The position numbers and the translations under genes were made by a program. Positions 8,655 to 18,901 of a stretch of DNA of 64,000 nt are shown here, piece by piece (the first letter of the stretch is position 1; every line of letters begins with the position of its first letter). A model generated the notes under the pieces. It was not told where the DNA came from and did no database searches. It was given only the letters and a program-made list of their open reading frames with translations. The DNA comes from SIG435 sp045530725 (lineage in GTDB: Bacteria; Bacillota; Clostridia; UMGS1810): assembly GCA_045530725.1 (NCBI GenBank), contig JAZSCT010000034.1, positions 8,294-72,293 on the forward strand. Reading direction: 5' to 3'.

Positions 8655-10571
8655 TTGGCAAAGATTACCCGAAAAGACAAAAAAATCGATTATGTGAAAG
8701 AATGGCAGGACTTTCTTTCAGGACATAATTTCAATATGTACAATCTTCTCGGATGTCACAAGGATGTTCAGAATTTAAAAGACGGATATGTGTTCAGAGT
8801 ATGGGCGCCCAATGCAAAGAGTGTCAGTCTCACAGGTGAGTTTAATAACTGGAACACAAAAGAACTTATGATGAAGAATATCGGCTATGGAATATGGGAG
8901 ATATTCTGCGATTTCGTTCATACTTTTGACAGTTACAAATATTGTATAGAAAAAAGCGACGGAAGTTTTGTCTTAAAGTCCGACCCTTATGCATTTCATT
9001 CTGAGACAAGACCGGGAAATGCATCAAAAGTTTATTCTCTTGATGGGTTCAGGTGGACTGATGACAAATATGTGAAAGAAAGAAGCGAAAAGAATCAACT
9101 TAACTGCCCCATGAATATATATGAAGTGCATCTTGGTTCATGGAGAAGATATGATGACGGCAATTTCTTTTCATATAAGGATCTTGCAAAAGAACTTATC
9201 CCTTATGTAAAAAAGATGGGATACACACATATAGAACTTATGCCTGTAAGTGAATATCCATTCGATCCTTCCTGGGGTTATCAGGTGACAGGATATTATT
9301 CACCTACATCAAGATACGGTACGCCTAAGGACTTTATGGAACTTATAAATACTGCCCACAGAGAGGGCATCGGTATCATAGTTGACTGGGTACCGGCACA
9401 TTTCCCGAAAGATGAGTGCGGACTTTATGAGTTTGACGGAAGTTGCCTTTATGAATATACCGATCCCAAGAAGAACGAGCATCCTCATTGGGGCACAAGG
9501 ATTTTTGATTATGAAAAAGGAGAGGTAATATCTTTCCTTGTGTCAAACGCAGTATATTGGTTTGACAAATTTCATATAGATGGTATAAGAGTAGATGCAG
9601 TTGCATCCATGCTTTATCTGGACTATGGCAAGGAAGAAGGACAATGGACAAGAAACAAATACGGATCAAATATCAATCTTGAAGCCGTTGAGTTCTTAAA
9701 GACTCTCAATACTGCCGTGTTTGAAAGATTTGGCTATGCTCTTATGATTGCAGAAGAATCTACTGCATTTCCGGGAGTTACCAAGCCGCCATATGACGGA
9801 GGGCTGGGATTTAACTTCAAGTGGAATATGGGCTGGATGAACGATATGATGGAGTATATGTCCATGGATCCTTTGTTCAGACGTGATCACCAGAACAAAA
9901 TCACATTTTCTCTCACCTATGCATTTTCAGAAAACTATGTTCTCCCCTTAAGCCACGATGAGGTGGTTCACGGCAAGTGTTCACTTGTAAACAAAATGCC
10001 GGGAGAATATGAACAGAAATTTGATAACTTAAGGGCTTTTTACGGATATATGATGATTCATCCGGGAAAGAAACTTTCATTTATGGGCAATGAATTTGCT
10101 CAGTTTATAGAGTGGGATTTCAAAAAAGGCCTTGACTGGTTGCTTCTGGATTATGATCCTCACAAAAAAATGCAGGCTTATGTTGAGGATTTGAACAAAT
10201 TTTATCTTAAGCATCCTGCAATGTGGGAGAATGATTCCGACTGGGAAGGTTTTAAGTGGATTGCCTGCGACGACAACGCACAGAGCATTATAGCATTACG
10301 ACGTATAGACAAAGACGGTGACGAGGTTATAAGTGTATCCAACTTCTGCCCTGTAGATAGAGAGGGTTACCGCATAGGAGTCCCTTATGAGGGGAAATAC
10401 AGACTGGTACTTACCAGCGATGATATTAAATACGGCGGACACACCCAAAAAGGCAAAACCTACAGTTCTAAGAAGATAGCGATGCATGGCTTTGATCAGA
10501 GCATAAGTATAAAGATACCTGCTATGAGTACAAGCTATTTCAAACTTGTCAGGTCAAAGGAAACAAAGTAA
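8655..10571 (+). CDS. glgB: 1,4-alpha-glucan branching enzyme
   Basis: About 638 residues, GH13 family. An N-terminal CBM48-type domain (VFRVWAPNAKSVSLTGEFNNW) precedes the catalytic barrel with SWGYQVTGYYSPTSRYG, the nucleophile Asp in DGIRVDAVASML, the acid/base Glu in MIAEEST and the LPLSHDEVVHGK motif characteristic of branching enzymes. It introduces alpha-1,6 branches into glycogen. The open frame reaches a GTG at 8619, but that is at the predicted transcription start; AAGGGGGA at 8641-8648 is ideally placed for TTG at 8655. First gene of glgB-C-D-A-P-GH13. Confidence 0.95.
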   Translation: MAKITRKDKKIDYVKEWQDFLSGHNFNMYNLLGCHKDVQNLKDGYVFRVWAPNAKSVSLTGEFNNWNTKELMMKNIGYGIWEIFCDFVHTFDSYKYCIEKSDGSFVLKSDPYAFHSETRPGNASKVYSLDGFRWTDDKYVKERSEKNQLNCPMNIYEVHLGSWRRYDDGNFFSYKDLAKELIPYVKKMGYTHIELMPVSEYPFDPSWGYQVTGYYSPTSRYGTPKDFMELINTAHREGIGIIVDWVPAHFPKDECGLYEFDGSCLYEYTDPKKNEHPHWGTRIFDYEKGEVISFLVSNAVYWFDKFHIDGIRVDAVASMLYLDYGKEEGQWTRNKYGSNINLEAVEFLKTLNTAVFERFGYALMIAEESTAFPGVTKPPYDGGLGFNFKWNMGWMNDMMEYMSMDPLFRRDHQNKITFSLTYAFSENYVLPLSHDEVVHGKCSLVNKMPGEYEQKFDNLRAFYGYMMIHPGKKLSFMGNEFAQFIEWDFKKGLDWLLLDYDPHKKMQAYVEDLNKFYLKHPAMWENDSDWEGFKWIACDDNAQSIIALRRIDKDGDEVISVSNFCPVDREGYRIGVPYEGKYRLVLTSDDIKYGGHTQKGKTYSSKKIAMHGFDQSISIKIPAMSTSYFKLVRSKETK

Positions 10572-10606
10572 GAAAGATATTAAAATTTTATAAGGTGGTG
10601 CATACA

Positions 10607-11797
10607 ATGATTAGAAGGCGTAAAGAATGTGTTGCCATGCTTTTAGCCGGCGGACAGGGAAGCAGACTTAAGGTTCTGACTGAATATACAGCAAAACCTG
10701 CAGTTCCCTTCGGAGGAAAATACAGAATCATAGATTTTCCTTTGTCAAATTGTATCAACTCAGGAATTGACACCGTAGGAATTTTAACACAGTATCAGCC
10801 ATTGGAGCTGAACAACTATATCGGAAACGGAAGACCGTGGGGCTTGAATAAGAACTATGGCGGAGCGCATATATTGCCTCCATATTCCAGAAATGGAAAA
10901 TCCGAATGGTACAAAGGTACAGCCAATGCTATTTATCAGAATATCCATTTTATAAATATGTACAATCCTGAATATGTGCTTATCCTTTCAGGTGACCATA
11001 TTTATACAATGGATTACAATAAGATGCTCAAATTCCATAAGAAGAATAATGCAGACTGTACAATCGCAGTACTGGATGTTCCTCTGAAGGAAGCATCAAG
11101 ATTCGGTATTATGACTACAGATGAAGAAGACAGAATCTTTAAGTTCGAAGAAAAGCCCAAGAATCCAACAAGTACAAAAGCATCTATGGGTATCTATATT
11201 TTCAACTGGGAAGTATTGAAATCATACCTTATCGCTGATGAAAATGACCCGAATTCTGATAACGATTTCGGAAAGAATATTATCCCGAATCTTTTAAAAG
11301 ACGGCAAAGGGCTTTATGCATATGAGTTCGACGGGTACTGGAAGGATGTAGGAACCATCGACAGTCTCTGGGAAGCGAATATGGATCTTCTTGATTCTTC
11401 AAGTGGGATTTCTCTTGGCTCAGGAAACAAAAAGGTATATGCAAGAAACTATGCTGCTCCTCCTACAGAAATCTCTGCTACATCTGATGTGAAGAATTCC
11501 TTTATCGCAGAGGGATGTACTATAAGAGGAAAAGTAGAAAACAGTATTATTTTTACCGGATGTGAAATAGATAAGGGTGCGCATGTTGTGGATAGTGTTG
11601 TTATGCCAAACACTCATATTATGGCAAATACCGACGTTCTCTATTCCATCATCGGTGAAAATGTTACAGTTGGCAAAAACTGTGTAGTAGGCGGAGATCC
11701 TTCTGACTACGACAAAAAAGATTGGGGGATTACTGTTATAGGCAAAGACAACGTGATAGAAGACAGTTCAGTAATCAAACCTAAGGAAATTATATAA
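10607..11797 (+). CDS. glgC: Glucose-1-phosphate adenylyltransferase
   Basis: 396 residues. The nucleotidyltransferase signature LLAGGQGSRLKVLTEYTAKP and PFGGKYRIIDFPLSNC are intact, with GDHIYTMDY, FEEKP and the YWKDVGTIDS motif; a left-handed beta-helix with hexapeptide repeats forms the C-terminus. It makes ADP-glucose from glucose-1-phosphate and ATP, the committed glycogen step. Start ATG at 10607 is preferred over GTG at 10595 because AAGGTGG at 10592-10598 fits it. The next gene, glgD, encodes its companion subunit, as in the heteromeric enzymes of Firmicutes. Confidence 0.96.
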   Translation: MIRRRKECVAMLLAGGQGSRLKVLTEYTAKPAVPFGGKYRIIDFPLSNCINSGIDTVGILTQYQPLELNNYIGNGRPWGLNKNYGGAHILPPYSRNGKSEWYKGTANAIYQNIHFINMYNPEYVLILSGDHIYTMDYNKMLKFHKKNNADCTIAVLDVPLKEASRFGIMTTDEEDRIFKFEEKPKNPTSTKASMGIYIFNWEVLKSYLIADENDPNSDNDFGKNIIPNLLKDGKGLYAYEFDGYWKDVGTIDSLWEANMDLLDSSSGISLGSGNKKVYARNYAAPPTEISATSDVKNSFIAEGCTIRGKVENSIIFTGCEIDKGAHVVDSVVMPNTHIMANTDVLYSIIGENVTVGKNCVVGGDPSDYDKKDWGITVIGKDNVIEDSSVIKPKEII

Positions 11798-11814
11798 GGG
11801 GAGGTGCTTTTATT

Positions 11815-12927
11815 ATGAAAATGGCAGGAATTATTTTTTCCAACATTTACGATAACACCATGGCAGAACTCACAAAACACAGAACTATGGCTTCTGTACC
11901 CTTCGGCGGAAGATACCGTCATATAGACTTTGTTCTTTCAAATATGGTTAATTCAGGCATTCAGTCTGTAGGTGCAATAACCAAATATCACTATAAATCC
12001 CTTATGGACCATCTTGGTACACTTGATGAGTGGGACCTTGATACAAAGACAGGTGGTTTCTATCTGATTCCTCCTTTCCTTGAAGGTCAGACATCTGTAT
12101 ATAGAGGCAAGATAGAAGCATTAAGCGGTGCTATGAGTTTTGTCACAAGATGCGGATGCGATTATGTACTTTTGTCCGATTCTACAGTAATATGTAATAT
12201 CGATTATGACGAAATACTTGAAAATCACGTTTCATCAGGCAAGGATGTTACAGTTATTGCAAACAGAGATCCTCATCTTATAAACGAACCCAAGGAGTTT
12301 GTCCTGAATGCATATAAGGGCAAAGTCATAGATGTTGCTCTTAACTGCGTTACAGGCAAAGATGACTACATTGGCATGGGTATGTTCATTATGAGCATAG
12401 ACAAGATGGTAGAAATGGTAAATGACTGTGTATCAAGAGGCAAGTATCATCTTGAAAAAGACTTTATTCAGAAAGAATTCAACGATGGAAATATATCCAT
12501 AAACCTTTATGAATTTAAAGGAACTGTCCTTCGCAACAACTGTATTGTTTCATATTTTGAAAACAGTATGAAACTTCTGGATTATAATGTGAGAAAAGAA
12601 ATATTTTCAAAGAACGGACCTATCTATACCAAAGTCCGTGACGAAAAGCCTACCTACTATGGTGCTTCAAGTGAAGTAGATAACTGTATCATAGCCGACG
12701 GTTGTGATATAAGAGGCAAGGTGGAAAACTGCGTTATATTCAGAAATGTTACCATCGAAGAGGGCGCTGTGGTAAAAAATTCCATCATTATTCAGGGTAC
12801 TACCATCAAGAAAGACTGCAACATTGAATACGTTGTAGCAGACAAGGATGTAGTATTTACCGAAGGAAGGACACTTATAGGCGCACCTACTGCACCTGTA
12901 ATAATCAACAAAGGAGAAACAGTATAA
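11815..12927 (+). CDS. glgD: Glucose-1-phosphate adenylyltransferase, GlgD (regulatory) subunit
   Basis: 370 residues, homologous to GlgC throughout (SVPFGGRYRHIDFVLSNMVNSGI, C-terminal hexapeptide helix), but the N-terminal GGxGSRL nucleotide-binding loop is replaced by GIIFSNIYDNTMAELT. Loss of that loop is the hallmark of GlgD, a subunit with little or no catalysis that stimulates GlgC in Gram-positive heterotetramers. Seventeen bases after glgC with a strong GGGGAGGTG site. Confidence 0.95.
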   Translation: MKMAGIIFSNIYDNTMAELTKHRTMASVPFGGRYRHIDFVLSNMVNSGIQSVGAITKYHYKSLMDHLGTLDEWDLDTKTGGFYLIPPFLEGQTSVYRGKIEALSGAMSFVTRCGCDYVLLSDSTVICNIDYDEILENHVSSGKDVTVIANRDPHLINEPKEFVLNAYKGKVIDVALNCVTGKDDYIGMGMFIMSIDKMVEMVNDCVSRGKYHLEKDFIQKEFNDGNISINLYEFKGTVLRNNCIVSYFENSMKLLDYNVRKEIFSKNGPIYTKVRDEKPTYYGASSEVDNCIIADGCDIRGKVENCVIFRNVTIEEGAVVKNSIIIQGTTIKKDCNIEYVVADKDVVFTEGRTLIGAPTAPVIINKGETV

Positions 12928-12976
12928 ATAACAGCAATTACACAGACTATGTGTTGTGTATGGAAAGGGGAAACTT

Positions 12977-14401
12977 ATGAAAATTCTGTTTGCCGCATCC
13001 GAAGCGGCTCCCTTTGCAAAATCGGGTGGATTGGGTGATGTAGCCCAGGCGCTTCCCACTCAACTTGCAAAAAACAAAAATGTAGAAGTAAGGGTAGTAA
13101 TCCCTTATTATAAAAGAATCAAGGACAATCCGGAGATAAATCCCGAATTTGTCACAAGTTTCGGAGTGGATCTTGCGTGGAGAAGAATTCACGTTGGGAT
13201 TTTTAAGACCACATACAAGAAGGTCACATACTACTTTATAGACAATGAGTATTATTTTGCCAGAGATACATTCTATGGGCATTATGATGACGGGGAGAGG
13301 TTTGCATATTTTTCAAAGGCAATTCTCGAAATGATTCCATACATCGATTTTGTCCCTGATGTAATTCATACAAATGACTGGCAGACTGCGCTTATCCCTG
13401 TATATCTTAAGGGTATTTATGCAAAGGATCCTATGTATAAGGGCATAAGAACTGTATTTACAATCCACAATATAGAGTATCAGGGCAAAATGCCTAATGA
13501 ATTTTTTAAAGATGTTATCGGTCTTGATGAGGGTATGAGAAGTGTGCTCACATATGACGGTTGTATCAACTTTATGAAAGCGGCAATCGTTCTCTGTGAC
13601 AAACTTACTACTGTATCAGAGACCTATTCATTTGAGATAAGATACCCTTATTTCTCACATGGATTAAGCGAAATCATCAAAGAAAATGAGTACAAAATCG
13701 AAGGTATCGTAAACGGTATTGACACAGATATATACAATCCTTCCAAGGATAAATATATCCAGACAAAATACAAGAGCGGTGAACTTTCGAAGAAGGCAAA
13801 GAATAAGGAATACCTTCAGAAGAAACTTGGTCTTGAAGTAAATCCTGATATCCCTGTAGTGGCAATTATATCCCGTCTTGTATCTCACAAGGGACTTGAT
13901 CTTGTGGAAAGAGTTTTGAATGAGATTATGGGGCTTAATGTGGAATTTATTGTACTCGGTACAGGGGACAAAAAGTTTGAAGATATGTTCAATTTCACAG
14001 CATACAATCATCCTTCAAGAATGGCATCACTTATAAAGTTTGATCCTGTACTTGCAAGTGAGGTGTATGCAGGTGCAGATATCCTTCTTATGCCAAGCAA
14101 ATCCGAGCCTTGCGGGCTTTCGCAACTTATAGCAATGCGCTATGGCACAATCCCGGTTGTAAGAGAAACAGGTGGCTTAAATGACACAGTTCCTCCTATA
14201 AATACCGAGACTCTGGAAGGAAGAGGCTTTACCTTCAAGGGATACAATGCACACGATATGCTTGATGCGATAAGCCGTGCAGTAAACTTTTATTATGACA
14301 AGCCAAAGTATGAACAGATTGTGAAATCCATTATGGATTTCAAGTCAGACTGGACTATTTCTGCGGCTAAATATGTCAATGTTTATAAAAGTATAATATA
14401 A
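12977..14401 (+). CDS. glgA: Glycogen synthase (ADP-glucose)
   Basis: 474 residues, GT5 family. The N-terminus MKILFAASEAAPFAKSGGLG carries the KxGGL ADP-glucose-binding motif (residues 15-19); later SRLVSHKGLDLV, and the C-terminal PSKSEPCGLSQLIAMRYGT and ETGGL motifs are intact. It extends alpha-1,4-glucan chains from ADP-glucose. An in-frame GTG exists at 12956, but AAAGGGG at 12964-12970 is correctly spaced for the ATG at 12977. Confidence 0.96.
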   Translation: MKILFAASEAAPFAKSGGLGDVAQALPTQLAKNKNVEVRVVIPYYKRIKDNPEINPEFVTSFGVDLAWRRIHVGIFKTTYKKVTYYFIDNEYYFARDTFYGHYDDGERFAYFSKAILEMIPYIDFVPDVIHTNDWQTALIPVYLKGIYAKDPMYKGIRTVFTIHNIEYQGKMPNEFFKDVIGLDEGMRSVLTYDGCINFMKAAIVLCDKLTTVSETYSFEIRYPYFSHGLSEIIKENEYKIEGIVNGIDTDIYNPSKDKYIQTKYKSGELSKKAKNKEYLQKKLGLEVNPDIPVVAIISRLVSHKGLDLVERVLNEIMGLNVEFIVLGTGDKKFEDMFNFTAYNHPSRMASLIKFDPVLASEVYAGADILLMPSKSEPCGLSQLIAMRYGTIPVVRETGGLNDTVPPINTETLEGRGFTFKGYNAHDMLDAISRAVNFYYDKPKYEQIVKSIMDFKSDWTISAAKYVNVYKSII

Positions 14402-14482
14402 TAAAATATCATCACATTTTGTGTTTGATTTATGGGAAAACCCACCATTTGTAATAACATTAGTAAGGAGAGAAAGTAAGAA

Positions 14483-16897
14483 ATGGCGTACAAAAAAGAA
14501 GAAATCCTTCAGCTTATAGACAAAGAATGTCTCAATAACTATGGCTGCTACCTGAAGGAAGCAACAGAAAGACAAATCTACAAATCAGTATGCAGAGTTG
14601 TCAAAGATTTACTTGCAGCAAAGAGAAAAGAATTTCACGAATCATATGATAAGAAAGACGGCAAACAGGTTTATTATATGTCAATGGAGTTTCTTGTTGG
14701 TACATCCTTAAGAAACAACCTTTACAACCTTGGCCTTGAATCTGTATTTACAAAGGCTTTGAAAGACAGCGGTGTAGATATCAACCGTATGTATGAACTT
14801 GAGCCTGATGCAGGTCTTGGTAACGGCGGTCTTGGAAGACTTGCTTCATGTTATATGGATGCTATGACAAGTGTCGGTATGATGGGAACAGGTTTTTCAA
14901 TAAGATATGAATTCGGTATCTTCAAGCAGAAGATTGTAGATGGCTGGCAGATGGAATTCCCTGACAACTGGCTTGAAATGGGAGATGTATGGCTCAATCA
15001 GAGAAAAGACGAATCCTTCGAAGTAAAATTCGGTGGCCATGTTGTGGAAGACTGGACAGGGGACAAACTAAATGTAAGACACGAAGGATATAATTCTGTC
15101 ATTGCAGTTCCATACGATATGTTTATATCAGGTCATGACTCAAAGGCTGTAAACAAACTTATCCTCTGGAGTGCAAAGTCTCCTAATTCAATCGATATGA
15201 ATGCATTCTCACGTGGAGAATATGTGCAGAGTCTTGAAGAAAATACAATGGCAGAAGTAATCTCAAAGATTCTCTATCCTGCCGACAACCATATCGAAGG
15301 CAAACGTCTTCGTGTGAAACAGCAGTACCTTTTAGTAAGTGCATCATTGCAGATGATTCTTAAAAGTCACCTTAAGAAATACAAAAACCTTGACAATCTT
15401 TCTGACAAGGTGGCTATCCATATCAATGATACACATCCTGCACTTTGTGTACCTGAACTTATGAGACTCCTTGTTGATGAGCACGGATATGACTGGGACA
15501 GCGCATGGGAAATTGCACAGAAGACTCTTTCTTATACAAATCATACAGTTATGAGCGAAGCATTGGAAAGATGGCCAGAATCATTATTCAGCGCAGAACT
15601 TCCAAGAATATATCAAATTGTATGTGAAATCAACCGTCGTCTTGTACAGAGCCTTAACCAGAAATACCCCGGCGATGTGGCAAAGATTGATTATATGGCA
15701 GTTATTGCACATGGCGAAGTAAGAATGGCAAACCTTTGTCTTGCATGCTGTCACACAGTAAACGGCGTATCCAAACTTCACAGTCAGATTCTTGTAGATT
15801 CTATTTTCAGAGATTACTACAACATCACACCTGATAAGTTTACAAATGTTACCAACGGTATCTATTACAGAAGATGGCTTTGTCAGTCAAACCCTGAACT
15901 TACCAAACTTATAAAAGGCCTTATCGGCAATAAGTTTATAAAAGATGCAGATGCCCTTGAAGATCTGCTCAAATACAAAGATGACAAGACAGTTCTTGAA
16001 GAACTCAGAAAAATCAAACTTATCAAGAAGACGCAACTTGCAGAGTACATTGCATCTGCAAACGGTGTAAATGTAGATCCTAATTCTATATTTGATATTC
16101 AGGTAAAGAGACTTCACGAATACAAGAGACAACTTCTCAACGTTCTTCAGATTATGCATATGTATCTTAAGATCAAGGAAAATCCAAATGCGGATTTCGT
16201 TCCGAGAACATTTATCTTTGCAGCCAAAGCATCTGCAGGATATATGATGGCAAAACAGATAATCAGACTTATAAGTGCCGTATCAAACCTTGTAAACTCT
16301 GATATTCAGGTAAGAGACAAACTGAAAGTTATTTTCATTGAAGACTACAGAGTATCTCTTGCAGAAAAGATTATCCCTGCCGCAGAAATCTCCGAGCAGA
16401 TTTCCATTGCAGGTAAAGAAGCATCAGGTACAGGCAATATGAAGTTTATGATAAACGGTGCAGTTACTCTCGGTACACTTGACGGTGCAAACGTGGAAAT
16501 CTTCGAACAGGTAGGGGACGAAAATATATTCCTCTTTGGTCTTAAGGCTCACGAAGTAGATGAACTATGGGCAAAAGGCTATAATCCGCAGGTATATGTG
16601 AATAACAGTCCTGAACTTAAGGCAGTTCTCGGTATGCTTACAGACGGAACTCTTGGAACAAGATTTGATGATATACACAAATCACTTCTTACAAATTCCT
16701 TCGGTGTTGCTGATGCATATATGACACTTGCAGACTTTGATTCTTATGTAAAAGCACAGAGAAAAGTTGACGCTACCTATAAGGATGCAGATAAGTTTAC
16801 AAATATGTCACTTACAAATATCGCAAAGGCAGGTATCTTCTCATCTGACAGAGCGGTTAAGGAATATGCAGACAACATCTGGAAAATGAAGTATTAA
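14483..16897 (+). CDS. glgP: Glycogen/starch phosphorylase
   Basis: 804 residues, GT35 family. Landmarks are DAGLGNGGLGRLASCYMD, NDTHPA, NVTNGI and the pyridoxal-phosphate segment EASGTGNMKFMINGAVTLG. It releases glucose-1-phosphate from chain ends, so the operon holds both synthesis and phosphorolysis. An 81-base gap separates it from glgA; it contains a small CACA-TTT-TGTG hairpin near 14413 and a GGAGAG site. Length fits the bacterial family. Confidence 0.96.
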   Translation: MAYKKEEILQLIDKECLNNYGCYLKEATERQIYKSVCRVVKDLLAAKRKEFHESYDKKDGKQVYYMSMEFLVGTSLRNNLYNLGLESVFTKALKDSGVDINRMYELEPDAGLGNGGLGRLASCYMDAMTSVGMMGTGFSIRYEFGIFKQKIVDGWQMEFPDNWLEMGDVWLNQRKDESFEVKFGGHVVEDWTGDKLNVRHEGYNSVIAVPYDMFISGHDSKAVNKLILWSAKSPNSIDMNAFSRGEYVQSLEENTMAEVISKILYPADNHIEGKRLRVKQQYLLVSASLQMILKSHLKKYKNLDNLSDKVAIHINDTHPALCVPELMRLLVDEHGYDWDSAWEIAQKTLSYTNHTVMSEALERWPESLFSAELPRIYQIVCEINRRLVQSLNQKYPGDVAKIDYMAVIAHGEVRMANLCLACCHTVNGVSKLHSQILVDSIFRDYYNITPDKFTNVTNGIYYRRWLCQSNPELTKLIKGLIGNKFIKDADALEDLLKYKDDKTVLEELRKIKLIKKTQLAEYIASANGVNVDPNSIFDIQVKRLHEYKRQLLNVLQIMHMYLKIKENPNADFVPRTFIFAAKASAGYMMAKQIIRLISAVSNLVNSDIQVRDKLKVIFIEDYRVSLAEKIIPAAEISEQISIAGKEASGTGNMKFMINGAVTLGTLDGANVEIFEQVGDENIFLFGLKAHEVDELWAKGYNPQVYVNNSPELKAVLGMLTDGTLGTRFDDIHKSLLTNSFGVADAYMTLADFDSYVKAQRKVDATYKDADKFTNMSLTNIAKAGIFSSDRAVKEYADNIWKMKY

Positions 16898-16944
16898 TTT
16901 GCTTGATGTAAAACTGTAGTAAAGTAAAAAATTAAGTAAGATAT

Positions 16945-16975
16945 GATTGCAGTATGCATTTTGCATACTGCAATC
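16945..16975 (+). other. Perfect 14-bp hairpin between glgP and the GH13 gene
   Basis: GATTGCAGTATGCA (16945-16958) and its exact complement (16962-16975) enclose a TTT loop. No long U run follows (CATTTATAAG), and the ribosome site GTAGGGA begins about ten bases later. It may be a leaky terminator, a 3'-end stabiliser for glgP mRNA, or a processing site that sets the level of the last gene. Confidence 0.75.
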
Positions 16976-16998
16976 CATTTATAAGTAGGGAAAAAACA

Positions 16999-18837
16999 AT
17001 GAGAATTTTATTTGACAGCAAAAATAATAAACACAAAACTCCTTTTGGGTGCTTAAGAGAAGACGAAAAGTGTACTCTCTGCATACATATCCCCGAAAAT
17101 GTCTCTGCAAAAAGGTGTTTTTTGTGTATGGAAAACAATGAAGGCTTTTATCTTAAAATTCCTATGAAAAAAAGTCATACTGTAGATTTGTATGACTATT
17201 TCAATGTGGAGTTTTCCATAAACCATGTTGGGTTGTATCATTACTGGTTTAAGATAGAACAGGAAGGAAACTCCTTTGATTTATTTAAAGAGGGCTATTC
17301 TGATACAAATATCGGTGCGGGAGATAAGTGGCAACTTACTGTGTTTTGTAAGGAATATGAGACACCTGAGGATTTCAAGGGGAAGGTATATTATCAGATT
17401 TTTCCTGACAGATTTTATTATGAAAATATAATAGAACCTGAATCAAAACTTGCCCCATACAGAATACACCCATCCTTCAAGGAAGAGCCTGATTATCTTC
17501 CAAACCAGGAAGGGAAGATCCTTAACTGTGACTTCTTTGGCGGAAATCTTCAGGGAATAGAAAAGAAACTTCCATATCTTAAAGACCTGGGTGTAGGTGT
17601 GATATATTTAAATCCCGTCTTTATGGCATATTCCAACCACAGATATGACACCGCAGATTACAAAAGAATCGATCCTCTTCTTGGTGACGAATATGATTTT
17701 GCATCTCTTTGTGAAAGAGCACACAAAATGGGAATGAAGATAATTATCGATTGTGCATTTTCTCATACAGGAAGCAACAGCGTGTATTTTGATAAGGAAA
17801 ATATCTTTGGAAACGGTGCATATCACAACCCTGATTCTCCATACAGAAACTGGTTTCAGTTTGTGAATTATCCTCATGAATATACAAGTTGGTGGGGAAT
17901 AGACACATTGCCATGTACAGAAGAACTTAATGAAGATTTTTTGGACTATATTGTACGATGCGATGATTCTGTAGTGGCTCATTGGTTAAGGCTTGGTGCA
18001 GATGGCATAAGACTTGATGTGGCAGATGAACTTCCTGATGAGTTTATCGTAGAAGTGAAGAAAAAACTAAAAGAAATAAATCCCAATGCACTACTTATGG
18101 GCGAAGTATGGGAGGATGCATCAAATAAGGAAAGTTACGGCAAAGTACGTCAGTATCTTTCACATAGTGAACTGGATTCGGTTATGAATTATCCTTTCCA
18201 GAATGCCATAATAGATTTCTGTCTTGGAAATATCTCTTCAAAATCATTGGCGCAAACTGTTATGACCATAAGGGAGAATTACCCTAAGCCTGTATATGAC
18301 TGTCTTATGACAAGCCTTTCCACTCACGATACTGTGAGAATCATAAACAGACTTTCTCCTGATATCCCCGAACTTTCAAGAGAGGGCAGAGCCCATTATG
18401 TTATAGAAGGAGATAGCCTTACAAAAGGTATTGGACTTGAAAAGATTGCCGCATTCCTTCAATTTACTCTTGGAGGGTCTGCAAGTATATATTACGGAGA
18501 CGAAGCAGGTCTTCAGGGGTTTGAAGATCCATTCAACAGAAGATTTTTCCCCTGGGATAATATAGATTGTGATCTTTTTGATTTTTACAAAAAACTTGCA
18601 TCTATAAAGAATTCCACCGATCTTCTTAAGACAGGGGAAATAAAAGCATATGAAGATGACGGGGTATTTATATTTGAGAGATTTAGTGAAGATTCAAGTA
18701 TCAAAGGTGTAGTAAATCTTACAGACAGAGAATATGCTGTTGATACAAAAGAAGTGGTGTTATCATCCAATGTGCAGTCAGATGGAGATAAACTTACAGT
18801 GTGCAAAAACGGATTTGTACTTTTTTATACTTCATAA
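16999..18837 (+). CDS. GH13 alpha-glucosidic hydrolase (neopullulanase/cyclomaltodextrinase-like)
   Basis: About 612 residues. An N-terminal beta domain of roughly 120 residues (CBM34-like in place and size) is followed by VYYQIFPDRFYYE, nucleophile Asp340 in GIRLDVADELP, acid/base Glu369 in MGEVWED and the transition-state Asp444 in STHDTVR. These are complete GH13 catalytic residues. No signal peptide is seen, so it likely acts on internal glycogen or maltodextrin together with GlgP. The start ATG at 16999 (TAGGGA upstream) is preferred over 16954, which would lie in the hairpin. Exact substrate is not determined. Confidence 0.9.
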   Translation: MRILFDSKNNKHKTPFGCLREDEKCTLCIHIPENVSAKRCFLCMENNEGFYLKIPMKKSHTVDLYDYFNVEFSINHVGLYHYWFKIEQEGNSFDLFKEGYSDTNIGAGDKWQLTVFCKEYETPEDFKGKVYYQIFPDRFYYENIIEPESKLAPYRIHPSFKEEPDYLPNQEGKILNCDFFGGNLQGIEKKLPYLKDLGVGVIYLNPVFMAYSNHRYDTADYKRIDPLLGDEYDFASLCERAHKMGMKIIIDCAFSHTGSNSVYFDKENIFGNGAYHNPDSPYRNWFQFVNYPHEYTSWWGIDTLPCTEELNEDFLDYIVRCDDSVVAHWLRLGADGIRLDVADELPDEFIVEVKKKLKEINPNALLMGEVWEDASNKESYGKVRQYLSHSELDSVMNYPFQNAIIDFCLGNISSKSLAQTVMTIRENYPKPVYDCLMTSLSTHDTVRIINRLSPDIPELSREGRAHYVIEGDSLTKGIGLEKIAAFLQFTLGGSASIYYGDEAGLQGFEDPFNRRFFPWDNIDCDLFDFYKKLASIKNSTDLLKTGEIKAYEDDGVFIFERFSEDSSIKGVVNLTDREYAVDTKEVVLSSNVQSDGDKLTVCKNGFVLFYTS

Positions 18838-18841
18838 AAAT

Positions 18842-18899
18842 AAGCGTTCTTTCATATACTAGAATAGTTATATTCTTTTATATGTGAGGACGCTTTTTT
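18842..18899 (+). terminator. Long hairpin terminator of the glycogen operon, overlapping the next gene's ribosome site
   Basis: Left arm 18842-18858 and right arm 18879-18895 pair over 17 positions with one mismatch and G-U pairs; an inner AGAATA/TATTCT stem (18861-18866 with 18871-18876) continues it. A U run follows. The right arm contains GTGAGG, the only candidate ribosome site for the ATG at 18902. Confidence 0.8.
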
Positions 18900-18901
18900 A
18901 T

